DNA of 64,000 nucleotides from Butyrivibrio sp. (GTDB taxonomy: Bacteria; Bacillota; Clostridia; Lachnospirales; Lachnospiraceae): contig SVGC01000018.1 of the NCBI GenBank assembly GCA_015056495.1, positions 1-64,000 of the forward strand, written 5' to 3'. The notes under the pieces were generated by a model, which had not been told where the DNA came from, did not search any database, and was given only the letters and a program-made list of their open reading frames with translations. The translations under genes were made by a program, and so were the position numbers. Shown here in pieces: positions 25,874 through 34,401 of the stretch (positions within the stretch are counted from its first letter, which is position 1; every line of letters begins with the position of its first letter).

Positions 25874-26258
25874 TAGTGGCAGTTGATTTTACGAGGTGAA
25901 TCCTGCCTATATTCTAGAACCTCTTGGTATAGGCAGTTGATCATATGGGGTGACCTCTGCCTATATCCCTAGTATTGCAACTATAGGCAGTCGATCGTAC
26001 GGGGTGGCCTCTGCCTATATCCAGAGTATTGCCACATAGGCAGTTGATTTTACGTATGACAAACTGCCTATATGGCGGGAGTGGCAAATGGTAGCAGAGA
26101 ATAGATGCTTAAAAACAAGGCCTATATTGCGAGAGAACTGGATATAGGCAGAACAGCAATGGATAATTGCAATGCCTATATTAGCTGAAAGTAGAATGGT
26201 GGCAGAACGACTGGTAAAAAAGACACTGCCCATATTGAACAAGCCCTGATATAGGCAG
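25874..26258. repeat. Tandem array of eight 53-54 nt units with inverted 9-nt arms (TATAGGCAG / CTGCCTATA)
   Basis: Left arms start at 25874, 25928, 25982, 26035, 26089, 26143, 26197 and 26250 (spacings 54, 54, 53, 54, 54, 54, 53). Right arms start at 25903, 25957, 26011, 26064, 26118, 26172 and 26226. Each left and right arm encloses exactly 20 nt, and arms of neighbouring units are 15-16 nt apart. The best arms are perfect in units 2 and 3; units 1, 5 and 7 keep the GCAG/CTGCC or GCCTATA core. Enclosed sequences are alike in units 1-4 (TTGATnnTACG type) and unrelated in 5-8. Degenerate arms may extend upstream (CTGCTACTT at 25850). No convincing gene occupies 25717-26346. Confidence 0.85.
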
Positions 26259-26346
26259 AAAGTCAGGAAACAATAAGCGTTACCAATAGTAACAATAAAC
26301 AAACCCAAAATAATAAAAAAGAATCATAAAGGAGTACTAAGAAGAA

Positions 26347-27150
26347 ATGCTAGGACTAAAGAAATACTTAATTGCAGAAGAGGAAAGACTAACGAATATC
26401 AAACAAGTTATAGAAAAAAGACTTATCGATGTTCCTGAAGGTAATCTTAGGATAACATCATCCGGCAAGCATATTCAGTACATGCATTGTAAAGAAAAGG
26501 ATGGCAAGTACCAAAAACAAGGAGAATACCTAAAGAAAGAGGATATGTCTTTTGTGAGAGCATTAGCTCAAAAGTCTTATGACCAGAAGATGAATAAATT
26601 GGTAGGTAGGAGACTCAAGCAAATCCAGAACATCAACAAGGATTATATAGATGATGAGATTGAACTAATCTATACCAATATGAACATCAATAGACAGGCT
26701 CTGGTAACACCTGTTGAAAAGACATGGCGGCAGAAAGTGGCTGACTGGAAAGCAATTCCATATATAGGAAAAGCGTTTGATGAAGGTACACCTGAAATAT
26801 ATACCAAAAAAGGAGAGAGGGTAAGATCAAAATCAGAAAAGCTGATTGCAGATACTTTATTCGATATGGGAATTGAATATAAGTATGAATGCCCAATATA
26901 TCTAAAAGGATCCGGACAGATATATCCGGACTTTACAATTCTCAGTCGCAAGACAGGAAAAGAAATGTATTGGGAGCATGATGGAAGAATGGATGATCCT
27001 AAATATTCCGAAAAAGCAGTAAGGAAGATTAATTCGTATATTTATAATGGAATAATACCCGGAGATAGGCTAATGCTTACATTTGAGACATCAAGCACTG
27101 CGCTCAATGACAGAACAATAAAGAAAATGATTGATAATTTCCTGTTATAA
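26347..27150 (+). CDS. Uncharacterised protein with a C-terminal PD-(D/E)XK-like nuclease fold
   Basis: The N-terminal 110 residues are helical and basic. The C-terminal part (about 150-267) has the order expected for a PD-(D/E)XK fold: a helix with Glu164 (RVRSKSEKLIADTLFDMGI), a strand with Asp195 (GQIYPDFTIL) and a strand with Glu210 (KEMYWEHDGRMDD), then a helix. His211 and Asp212 follow Glu210 where a Lys would be standard, so catalysis would be non-canonical or absent. The gene starts 89 nt after the tandem array and has GGAG 12 nt before the ATG. I know of similar uncharacterised proteins in Firmicutes. A nuclease acting on the array is conjecture. Confidence 0.6.
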   Translation: MLGLKKYLIAEEERLTNIKQVIEKRLIDVPEGNLRITSSGKHIQYMHCKEKDGKYQKQGEYLKKEDMSFVRALAQKSYDQKMNKLVGRRLKQIQNINKDYIDDEIELIYTNMNINRQALVTPVEKTWRQKVADWKAIPYIGKAFDEGTPEIYTKKGERVRSKSEKLIADTLFDMGIEYKYECPIYLKGSGQIYPDFTILSRKTGKEMYWEHDGRMDDPKYSEKAVRKINSYIYNGIIPGDRLMLTFETSSTALNDRTIKKMIDNFLL

Positions 27151-27306
27151 TACTTAGAGAAAAAATAAAAAGCCTGTTGACTCCTCACTAGGGAACCCCT
27201 CAAGGTGGATTTATAAACAGATAGTGGCATGCAGATTATGGAAATTTGTTACACCAGAATTTATCTGACAAAGTATTGCATGAACTGAAAAAATAGAGGA
27301 ATTGAA

Positions 27307-27750
27307 ATGATATCACTCAGACATTTTACAGAAGCGGATGCGGAAATAATAAGACAGAAACACTGGACTGACCTTAGCACTGAGGAAATAGTTTCAATCA
27401 TCAATGATTGGAAATCTTTGGAATATGAAGGCAAGTATTTTGAGATGTTTGCGATTGTAGTAGATGATATGGCGGTTGGTTATATTTCACTTATGGAACA
27501 TAGCCAAAGCATTGTATCTCTTGGTATTGAAATCTTCTCTGATAAAAGGCAAAAAGGCTACGCTACGAGGGCCATGGCCCTTGCAAGTGAAATTGCTGCA
27601 AAGCGAGGATATAAAGCTATTCAGAACCAGGTACGTACGGATAATATGCCTAGTATTGCACTTCATGAGAAATGTGAATATGAAACTGACGGATATGTCT
27701 ATATGAATCAGAAAGGGAAAGAAATAGGCCTGTATACTTACTTCCTGTGA
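27307..27750 (+). CDS. GNAT-family N-acetyltransferase
   Basis: The 147-residue protein has the GNAT fold: MISLRHFTEADAEIIRQ at the start, VDDMAVGYISLMEH (beta 4), GIEIFSDKRQKGYATRAMAL with the acetyl-CoA loop Q/RxxGxA (RQKGYA), and a final LHEKCEYETDGYVYM typical of RimJ/RimL-like enzymes. A GAGGAA site precedes the ATG. The substrate (protein N-terminus, amine or antibiotic) cannot be told. The stop codon abuts a probable transposon relic. Confidence 0.88.
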   Translation: MISLRHFTEADAEIIRQKHWTDLSTEEIVSIINDWKSLEYEGKYFEMFAIVVDDMAVGYISLMEHSQSIVSLGIEIFSDKRQKGYATRAMALASEIAAKRGYKAIQNQVRTDNMPSIALHEKCEYETDGYVYMNQKGKEIGLYTYFL

Positions 27751-27751
27751 A

Positions 27752-27885
27752 CTACTCTGACTTAATACTTCGTATTTGAAGTCGGAGCTTCCTGCTTCAA
27801 CCACTACTGCATTGGCTACGATGATACGTAACTCAACGTCTTACACAATGTCTACAGGCGTATGAGTTCGGGCTAATTCCATCCC
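27752..27885 (-). mobile_element. Probable 3'-end relic of an IS200/IS605-type tnpB
   Basis: On the minus strand a short frame ends GMELARTHTPVDIV with TAA (27843-27841), and downstream comes GAAGCAGGAAGCTCCGACTT within a hairpin (CTCTGACTT / AAGTCGGAG on the plus strand, about 27754-27784). This combination resembles the end of clostridial tnpB genes and the structured right end that contributes to the omega RNA. The rest of the gene is absent. The recognition is from memory of such ends and needs a database match. Confidence 0.4.
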
Positions 27886-27900
27886 TACTATATATATTAA

Positions 27901-27978
27901 GAGTCACCGGGGACGTATCAGATTGACTCATTGTATACAATGAGTCAAATTGATACGTCCCCAGTGACTCTTTTTTTT
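27901..27978. repeat. REP-like palindrome (GAGTCAC-GGGGACGTATC family) with T run, likely terminator
   Basis: Two inverted copies of the 30-nt arm (27901-27930 and about 27941-27970) flank TTGTATACAA and pair almost perfectly (one arm has CCGGGG, the other CCAGTG in complement). Eight T follow the right arm, overlapping the symporter gene end, so the structure can end transcription from the left; the symporter transcript could be ended by the same stem. Confidence 0.85.
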
Positions 27979-29338
27979 AGTAAGAAATAATTCCGTATAT
28001 GATCAGGAAGAACATGACAATAGGTATCACAACCTTGAAGTACCATTTAAGGGCTTTACTGAGCTTTATACCTTTACCGCTATTTACTTCTGCAGCGTAG
28101 TTGTCAAATCCCCATCCGTACTTGGTTGTACAGAAAAGGCAGGTGAGAAGGGCGCCAATAGGCAGCAACAGGTTACTAACTATAAAGTCCTCCAGATCCA
28201 TAATGGTATTGCCGGCTTTCAGAGGCTGGATAAAACTGAGTACATTAAATCCAAGGGCGCATGGTATAGAACCAAGTGTGATCACGATACCGGCTATATA
28301 TGCAGCCTTTTTTCTCTTTAATCCAAAGATATCAATTGAAAAACTTACATCATTTTCAAATACACCTATCATGGTTGATAGTGCAGCAAAGTACATAAAC
28401 AGGAAGAAAAAGCTTCCAATGATCCTGCCGCCTTTGAGTGATAGAAATACATTAGGCAGAGTCAGGAAGATAAGGCTTGGTCCCTTGTCCGGGGCTACTC
28501 CAAATGAGAAGCAGGCTGGAATTGTAATAAGACCTGCAACAATGGCTACAAAAGTATCAAGTCCTGCAACGAGAATTGCCTCTCCAAACAGGCTTCTGTC
28601 TTTATTGATGTAACTTCCAAATATTTCCATGCTTCCAATACCAAGGCTCAGGGTAAAAAAGCTCTGATTAAGTGCGGCATACAGCACATTTCCAAGTCCG
28701 GCTTTTCTTACGTTTTCGGCATTTGGCATCAGGTAAAAAGAAATACCTTCGGCAGCGCCATCCAGTGTCAGAGAATGGACGCCAAGCCCAAGCATGATGA
28801 TTATAAGTGCAATCATCATTATCTTTGTGACTTTTTCAACACCGGCCTGGAGACCGGCAGAAGTTACAATAACAGTGATGATCATCGTAAATACCATGTA
28901 TAAAACCAGTACTAATGGAGAACCCATCATCTCCTGATATACAGCTGACACGCCTGCAGCATCAAGACCTTCAAAGCGGCCTGTAACAGTTAATACAAAA
29001 TATCTGAGCATCCATCCGGATACTACTGAATAAAACATTAAAAGAAGGTAATTGCCTCCAATAGCAAAATAGCCAAAAATATGCCATTTTGAGCCCTTTG
29101 GCTCAAGTTTCTTATAAGCCGGTAAGATACTCTTTCTACTAGCTCGGCCCATGGCATACTCCATAGTCATAATTGGTACTCCTAGGGCCAACAGGAAGAA
29201 GATGTATACAATAACAAACAGTCCTCCGCCATTTTCTCCTACCATGTAAGGGAAACGCCATACATTTCCAATACCAATTGCGCATCCGGCTGATAACAAG
29301 ATAAAGCCAAGGCGACTTCCCAGTGATTCTCTTTCCAT
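27977..29338 (-). CDS. Sodium-dependent amino-acid/amine symporter, NSS family
   Basis: The start MERESLGSRLGFILLSAGCA and the following GIGNVWRFPYMVGENGGG are hallmarks of bacterial neurotransmitter:sodium symporters (LeuT, Tyt1, MhsT), where the unwound helix 1 binds Na+ and substrate. About eleven hydrophobic segments follow, as in the 11-helix bacterial subgroup. ATG 29338 is preferred because GGGAG lies 8 nt upstream; the longer frame would use a GTG and lacks a site. The 453-residue protein is of normal length. The substrate is probably a hydrophobic or aromatic amino acid, inferred from the family only. Confidence 0.95.
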   Translation of the reverse strand: MERESLGSRLGFILLSAGCAIGIGNVWRFPYMVGENGGGLFVIVYIFFLLALGVPIMTMEYAMGRASRKSILPAYKKLEPKGSKWHIFGYFAIGGNYLLLMFYSVVSGWMLRYFVLTVTGRFEGLDAAGVSAVYQEMMGSPLVLVLYMVFTMIITVIVTSAGLQAGVEKVTKIMMIALIIIMLGLGVHSLTLDGAAEGISFYLMPNAENVRKAGLGNVLYAALNQSFFTLSLGIGSMEIFGSYINKDRSLFGEAILVAGLDTFVAIVAGLITIPACFSFGVAPDKGPSLIFLTLPNVFLSLKGGRIIGSFFFLFMYFAALSTMIGVFENDVSFSIDIFGLKRKKAAYIAGIVITLGSIPCALGFNVLSFIQPLKAGNTIMDLEDFIVSNLLLPIGALLTCLFCTTKYGWGFDNYAAEVNSGKGIKLSKALKWYFKVVIPIVMFFLIIYGIISY

Positions 29339-29407
29339 TTGTAACACTCCCACTTATTACTTACAAAAAATATAGGAGTACATTTACCGCACTTTAACAG
29401 GTAAACG

Positions 29408-29471
29408 CGCTCCAGTAAGTTAGTATAACATAAACGGGATTAATATACATCAAGAATTTTTTACTGGAGCG
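29408..29471. repeat. Perfect 11-bp inverted repeat upstream of the symporter
   Basis: CGCTCCAGTAA (29408-29418) and TTACTGGAGCG (29461-29471) are exact reverse complements 42 nt apart in the 200-nt gap between the symporter start and the AraC gene end. The arms may be operator half-sites or a long-loop hairpin. No gene lies in the gap. Confidence 0.6.
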
Positions 29472-29556
29472 AGCTGTTAGCGAGTGAACAGTAACATCAA
29501 TTAAGCCATTTTTTTAGATCATTTTTAAGTGTCTGGTAGTTCATGATTTAAGCGTA

Positions 29557-30390
29557 TTACTTATTAGCACGGTATTGCGTAGGTGTCATTCCTTCCCATT
29601 TTTTAAATACATAGCAAAAGGCGCTGTCGTCATCAAAACCGCAGTTTGATGCGATTTCTGAGATTGTCATGCGGGTAGTGGAGAGGTTGTATTTGGCAAC
29701 AGATATCCTGGTTGAAAGCAGGTATTGATGCGGCGTCATGCCGGTTTCTTTTTTGAATACCCTTGTAAAATAGTATGGACTGAAACCCGCCAGTTCTGAA
29801 AGATCGGACAGAGATATTTTGTTTTTGTAATTTTTTGCAATATAGGCAGTAGTCTTTTTTACTCCGTCAGAGACAGTGTCATTGCTGCCCAGCGAACTGA
29901 TAAGCCCTTGAAGGATAGAAGTGATCGCAAGAGAAACAGAGATTTCATTAGGCTTCTCCTTTTGTCTATGATCATTAAAAAGAGAATACATCTGCTGATA
30001 AAGGCTTCTATAATTGGCGGGAGTTATGACATTGCCGGCCTGCTCAGTAATATAGTCAAAATATTGTTTTGCAGTACTTCCGTCAAAATGGATCCAGATG
30101 GTCTTGCAGTCTGTTTTTGCGTTATATCCGTGAGGTAAGTAGCAATTGATCAGCGCCACGTCGCCAGAATGAGCAGTCAGTGTTCCTTTATCTATAGTTA
30201 TTTCCATTTCGCCTTTTTCTATAAAAATGAGCAGATAGCTGTCGTAGCGGCTGCGCATGAGATCATAGCCTGCAATATAATCAAACTGGCCAATGGCAGT
30301 TGTATAAAAAAACAACTGTTTTGCTGTTTCGCTAGGTGTATTCAGAAAATATTCTGATGTTTTAGAGATTTTTTCTTCTTTATTGTACAT
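29557..30390 (-). CDS. AraC-family transcriptional regulator, likely activator of the GH2 gene
   Basis: The 277-residue protein has an N-terminal cupin-like sensing domain (about 20-150; GEMEITIDKGTLTAHSGDVA, CYLPHGYNA) and a C-terminal double helix-turn-helix (about 175-277; ISLSDLSELAGFSPYYFTRV, FKKETGMTPHQYLLSTRI, and the second-half signature ISEIASNCGFDDDSAFCYVF). The domain order is typical of sugar-responsive AraC/RhaS/MsmR regulators. It is divergent from the GH2 glycosidase gene with 137 nt between the starts, so local control of that gene is likely. Confidence 0.93.
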   Translation of the reverse strand: MYNKEEKISKTSEYFLNTPSETAKQLFFYTTAIGQFDYIAGYDLMRSRYDSYLLIFIEKGEMEITIDKGTLTAHSGDVALINCYLPHGYNAKTDCKTIWIHFDGSTAKQYFDYITEQAGNVITPANYRSLYQQMYSLFNDHRQKEKPNEISVSLAITSILQGLISSLGSNDTVSDGVKKTTAYIAKNYKNKISLSDLSELAGFSPYYFTRVFKKETGMTPHQYLLSTRISVAKYNLSTTRMTISEIASNCGFDDDSAFCYVFKKWEGMTPTQYRANK

Positions 30391-30477
30391 GGATTGATCC
30401 TTTTTGACCGATGAATTTCATAATAGTTCAAGTCAGTTATAACGCAATTTTTTTATATTATAAGGCAGAAAAGATAA

Positions 30478-30520
30478 TTGTTAAAGAAGGCCGATAAAGA
30501 TAATATGTTATATAGGAGGG
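30478..30520 (+). promoter_or_regulatory. Promoter and ribosome-binding site of the GH2 gene
   Basis: TTGTTA (30478-30483), a 17-nt spacer, and TAATAT (30501-30506) form a near-consensus promoter. GGAGGG (30515-30520) lies 7 nt before the ATG at 30528. The divergent AraC-type gene starts at 30390, so its binding sites are expected in 30391-30477. Confidence 0.6.
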
Positions 30521-30527
30521 CTAGATC

Positions 30528-33323
30528 ATGGAGTATATCGATTTAAGCGGTAACTGGACCGCACAGCTTGAGGACGGTTCCACATATTCTTGTGAACTGC
30601 CGGGAACATTAGATGAAAACAATATCGGCTATCCGGATAAATATATTGGTAAGTTGTATCAGGATGAGAACTACGTAGAAAATTCAACTCTTGCCAGCCA
30701 GGAGATGATCGCCACAAGATTTACAAGAAAAATTACCTATGAAGGAGAAGCAATTTTTTTATATAAATTTGAAAAAGAGCTGCCAATAGGGAAAAGATAT
30801 TTTGTGGAGGTTGAAAGGGCAAGAGATTTAAGGCTGTTTGTTGATGGAAAAAAAGTGCCTGCCTTAAGAGGAAGCCTTAGTACGCCTTATTGTTTTGAAG
30901 TTACTGACTGCCTTAAAAATGGCTCAGAGATAAAGTTTGTATCTGATAACAGTTATAAGAACCTGCCTCATGACAATATCTTGTATTCATCTGCTGCAAC
31001 AGACGAGACTCAGACTAATTGGAATGGCCTTACGGGCTTTTTGCGCATCAGGATCGAGGATGAGACTTTTATTGATAAAGTACTTGTATATGCAGGAAAT
31101 TCCGCAAGCATAAAGCTGTTTATCAATTCTCAGAATGGCTTTGAAGGCACTGTTTTTCTTTTTTCAGCGGCTTTTCAAGATGCAGTAAAAAAAGAAATAG
31201 CAGTTCAAAATGGAATTGCGGAAATAAAAATTACTGATATTGCGCTAAATGACATACAGCAGTGGGATGAATATAAGGGCAATCTGTATACGATCGAGGC
31301 TACTCTTTTTTCAGATAAGGTAAATAGTAAAGTGACTGCAAGCTTTGGCTGCAGGGTGTTTGGCGATGATGGCTGTGGTCACCTTGCCTTGAACGGTCGC
31401 AGGATATTCCTACGCTCAGAAGCCAACTGCTGCGTGCATCCTGAGACAGGACACGCTCCAACAGATGTAGAGTCCTGGAAAAGGATCATCAATACTTATA
31501 TGGGCTATGGTATAAACAGCCTGAGATTCCATTCACATTGCCCACCTGAAGCAGCTTTTGAGGCGGCAGACGAGTTGGGTATCCTTCTTCAGCCTGAACT
31601 TTCGCACTGGAATCCGGTAGATGCCTTTGGAAGCCAGAAGGCACGGGATTATTATGAAAAAGAGCTCAAAGAGATAATCTACCAGTATGGCAATCATCCG
31701 TCTTTTGTCATGCTGACATTTGGAAATGAGCTTCAGGCAGACGAGGAGGGCCTTGCATTTATGCATGGCCTCATAGATATGTGCCATGAAATGGATGATA
31801 CAAGGCTCTATGCCATTGGTTCCAACGTCTTTTACGGAGAAAAAGGCTGCGATGAAAATAGCGATTTTTACACCTCAATGATGTATAAAACTGATCATTT
31901 AAGAGCAACCTTCGATGGCATGCGTGGCTTTTTGAATAATGATCATCCAAATGCCAGTCATAATTTCAATGCGTCAATGGCTGAGCTCAGAAAAGCATAT
32001 AAAAAGCCTGTATTCAGCTTTGAAGTAGGTCAGTACGAGGTATTGCCTGACTTTGATGAGATCGATGATTTTAAAGGAGTAACAATAGCCAATAACTATA
32101 AGCTTATCCGCGATAAGGTCCAGACAAAAGACTATGCAGATACCTGGAAAAAGAGAGTTGAAGCCACAGGTGAGCTTTCTCTTCTGTGTTATAGGGAAGA
32201 GGTAGAAGCTGCTCTAAGAACTGAAGACTTTTCAGGTATTTCCTTACTGGGACTTCAGGATTTTCCTGGTCAAGGTACAGCACTTGTAGGTATGCTCAAT
32301 TCTCACTTAAAACCTAAGCCATATTCATTTGCTGAGCCAGAGCGCTTCAGGAGTTTCTTTAGACCTGTACTGCCGCTTGTATACCTTGAAAAGTACACTT
32401 ATACAAATAGTGAAAAACTGGTTGCAACTGTAAAGCTTGTAAATTATTCAGATCATGATGTGGATGGAAAGCTTGAATACAGGCTGGTAGCTCTTGAGCA
32501 GGGAGCAGCTCGTGAAGGAATCTACGCAAGCAGCAATTTGTGTGATGCTGTAGATGATATAGATAATGAGAGTAAGTCTGGGGAAAAGATAACCTGCAGT
32601 AATGGCAGACTGACGGATATTGGTCATATTTCGATAGATTTGTCTCTGGTTAAGATAAATACAAGATTCAATCTTGAAGTTACCTTTGGGGAAGAAAAGA
32701 ATACATATCCTATATGGGTTTATGTGGATGAAGAAAACTTAGAGCAGAAAGAAGCTACCTCTAAAGAGAATAATCATAGTTCTGAGGCAGGAGATCTGGT
32801 AGTATCCCAGGTCCTTGATGATAGCGTGATCAATGCCCTGAAAGCGGGAAAAAATGTCTACCTGACACCACCTTCAACTAAAGAGGCATTCCCGGAATCT
32901 ATTAAGTCTACTTTTTCAACAGATTTCTGGTCTGTTGGAACTTTTGCTTCTCAGGAAGGCAGCATGGGACTCCTGATTGATGAAAAACATCCGTTATTTA
33001 AGAACTTCCCTACTGAGAGCCATACAGACTACCAGTGGTGGGTTGCTGCCAGCCAGCGCGCCATCGTGCTTCCGGAAGGCTTAAAGAGTATCATCACAGT
33101 CATGGATAGCTATGCATATATGCGTAATATGGGACAGATTTTGGAATTCAAATGCCTGAATGGCAAAGTCCTCCTGTCCAGCCTGGGTCTTCAAAATTTG
33201 CAGGAATATCCTGAATGTAGAGCATTGCAGTCCTCTATTTATGATTATATGGGCTCTGCCGATTTTGATCCTGAGCAGGAGATTTCCGAGGAAATGCTGA
33301 AATCATTGATCAATCCTGCATAA
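30528..33323 (+). CDS. GH2-family beta-glycosidase (beta-galactosidase/glucuronidase type), cytoplasmic
   Basis: The domains follow the GH2 order: a jelly-roll sugar-binding domain (about 1-180, starting IDLSGNWTAQLEDGS), an immunoglobulin-like domain (about 185-285), and a TIM barrel. In the barrel, Glu401 in VMLTFGNELQ is the acid/base and Glu499 in KPVFSFEVGQYEVLPDF is the probable nucleophile. Further beta domains complete 931 residues. No signal peptide is visible, so it acts on imported oligosaccharides. The barrel has a DYADTWKK-like insertion, and the sequence is closer to the broad unassigned GH2 group than to LacZ, so the sugar cleaved is uncertain. Regulation by the divergent AraC protein is likely. 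Confidence 0.87.
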   Translation: MEYIDLSGNWTAQLEDGSTYSCELPGTLDENNIGYPDKYIGKLYQDENYVENSTLASQEMIATRFTRKITYEGEAIFLYKFEKELPIGKRYFVEVERARDLRLFVDGKKVPALRGSLSTPYCFEVTDCLKNGSEIKFVSDNSYKNLPHDNILYSSAATDETQTNWNGLTGFLRIRIEDETFIDKVLVYAGNSASIKLFINSQNGFEGTVFLFSAAFQDAVKKEIAVQNGIAEIKITDIALNDIQQWDEYKGNLYTIEATLFSDKVNSKVTASFGCRVFGDDGCGHLALNGRRIFLRSEANCCVHPETGHAPTDVESWKRIINTYMGYGINSLRFHSHCPPEAAFEAADELGILLQPELSHWNPVDAFGSQKARDYYEKELKEIIYQYGNHPSFVMLTFGNELQADEEGLAFMHGLIDMCHEMDDTRLYAIGSNVFYGEKGCDENSDFYTSMMYKTDHLRATFDGMRGFLNNDHPNASHNFNASMAELRKAYKKPVFSFEVGQYEVLPDFDEIDDFKGVTIANNYKLIRDKVQTKDYADTWKKRVEATGELSLLCYREEVEAALRTEDFSGISLLGLQDFPGQGTALVGMLNSHLKPKPYSFAEPERFRSFFRPVLPLVYLEKYTYTNSEKLVATVKLVNYSDHDVDGKLEYRLVALEQGAAREGIYASSNLCDAVDDIDNESKSGEKITCSNGRLTDIGHISIDLSLVKINTRFNLEVTFGEEKNTYPIWVYVDEENLEQKEATSKENNHSSEAGDLVVSQVLDDSVINALKAGKNVYLTPPSTKEAFPESIKSTFSTDFWSVGTFASQEGSMGLLIDEKHPLFKNFPTESHTDYQWWVAASQRAIVLPEGLKSIITVMDSYAYMRNMGQILEFKCLNGKVLLSSLGLQNLQEYPECRALQSSIYDYMGSADFDPEQEISEEMLKSLINPA

Positions 33324-33340
33324 ATGAGTTAGCGTGTAAG

Positions 33341-33452
33341 TGAGTCACTGGGGACGTATCAAATTGACTCATTGCATACAATGAGTCAATTTGATACGTC
33401 CCCGGTGACTCATTGTATGCAATGAGTCAAACTGATACGTCCCCAGTGACTC
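33341..33452. repeat. Triple-arm REP-like element (GAGTCAC-GGGGACGTATC family)
   Basis: Three copies of the arm lie in the order forward (33342-33371), reverse (33382-33411) and reverse (33422-33452), separated by the palindromic centres TTGCATACAA and TTGTATGCAA. Arms 1 and 2 make a near-perfect long hairpin and could terminate the GH2 transcript. Arms 2 and 3 are direct repeats, as if a second palindrome had lost an arm. Confidence 0.88.
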
Positions 33453-33516
33453 TAATACTATATAATATTATATAAAATCAATAAATCTATATAATATAAC
33501 ATAAGAGGGTAACACA

Positions 33517-34401
33517 ATGGCAATAGAATATGGTGTACCGGAGTACAAAAAGTTAAGGACTATCATCGACACGGATGCTGCATGTGAGGCTGACGATCCA
33601 TTTGCAATAGTGCAGGCACTGCTTAGTCCCAAGTTGATAGTAAAAGGGATCGTTGCAGAGCATTTCAAATCAGAAGGCTCAATGGAAAAGAGTTATAAAG
33701 AGATTGAGACCATATGTGAAGCAATGGATATCGATTTACCTATTTTGCATGGTCAGAGGGGACCGCTGGAGCAGGATCTTGAGGTATCAGAAGCCGTAGA
33801 GTTCATAATACATGAGGCTCTAAATAACAATGGAGATGATAAACCGCTGTACATATTATGTCAGGGTGCAATCACCAATGTAGCCAAGGCAATAACTGTC
33901 AATCCTGATATAAAAGATAAAATAAGAGTAATCTGGATTGGGACTCACGGAGAAGCTCCTTGCAAGGCTCCTTTTACAGAGTTCAATTCTGTTAATGACA
34001 TCAAGGCAGCGAATATTGTCCTTCAAAGCGGAATTGATCTGTGGCTGGTGCCTTCTCATGTCTATATCACTGTCAATATTGGGCTTGCAGAGATACAACG
34101 CAGGATAAAGCCTTGCGGAAGGATAGGTGAACATTTATACAGGCAGATGACAGATTACAACATGACTCATGCAGCAGATTGGACACAGGGCGAGAGTTGG
34201 TCTCTAGGGGACTCACCGGCAATTGCCATTGCATTGAATCCAGGCTGTGGACATTACCATGTAGCCAAAGCCCCACTTGTAGCAGACGATACTTCTTCTG
34301 AGGTTAAAAACGATAATCCTGAAATAAGGATATATACAGATGTCGATTCCAGATACATAATAGAAGATCTTGTAGCCAAGCTGGAATTAACCTATCTGTA
34401 G
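33517..34401 (+). CDS. Nucleoside-hydrolase-like (IUNH superfamily) protein
   Basis: The calcium-binding aspartate cluster of inosine-uridine nucleoside hydrolases is visible as TIIDTDAACEADDPFA (Asp18, Asp20, Asp26, Asp27), and PLYILCQGAITNVAKAI corresponds to the family strand with TNxA. At 294 residues it has the usual length. In place of the classic DTDPGxDD it has DTDAACEADD, which is typical of a divergent branch that includes cellulose-binding-annotated proteins, so ribonucleoside hydrolysis is not assured. A GAGGG site precedes the ATG. The gene lies alone between two repeat-rich gaps. Confidence 0.8.
   Translation: MAIEYGVPEYKKLRTIIDTDAACEADDPFAIVQALLSPKLIVKGIVAEHFKSEGSMEKSYKEIETICEAMDIDLPILHGQRGPLEQDLEVSEAVEFIIHEALNNNGDDKPLYILCQGAITNVAKAITVNPDIKDKIRVIWIGTHGEAPCKAPFTEFNSVNDIKAANIVLQSGIDLWLVPSHVYITVNIGLAEIQRRIKPCGRIGEHLYRQMTDYNMTHAADWTQGESWSLGDSPAIAIALNPGCGHYHVAKAPLVADDTSSEVKNDNPEIRIYTDVDSRYIIEDLVAKLELTYL

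Noticed and set aside
25874..26258. CRISPR array
   Set aside because: The repeated parts are 9-nt inverted arms in alternating orientation with gaps of 20 and 15-16 nt, not direct repeats of 24-36 nt with spacers of 30 or more, and no cas gene is in the window.
26015..26308. Minus-strand gene of 97 residues over the repeat array
   Set aside because: The frame is open, but its residues follow the 54-nt DNA period, there is no ribosome-binding site, and the 53-nt steps would break the reading register between repeats.
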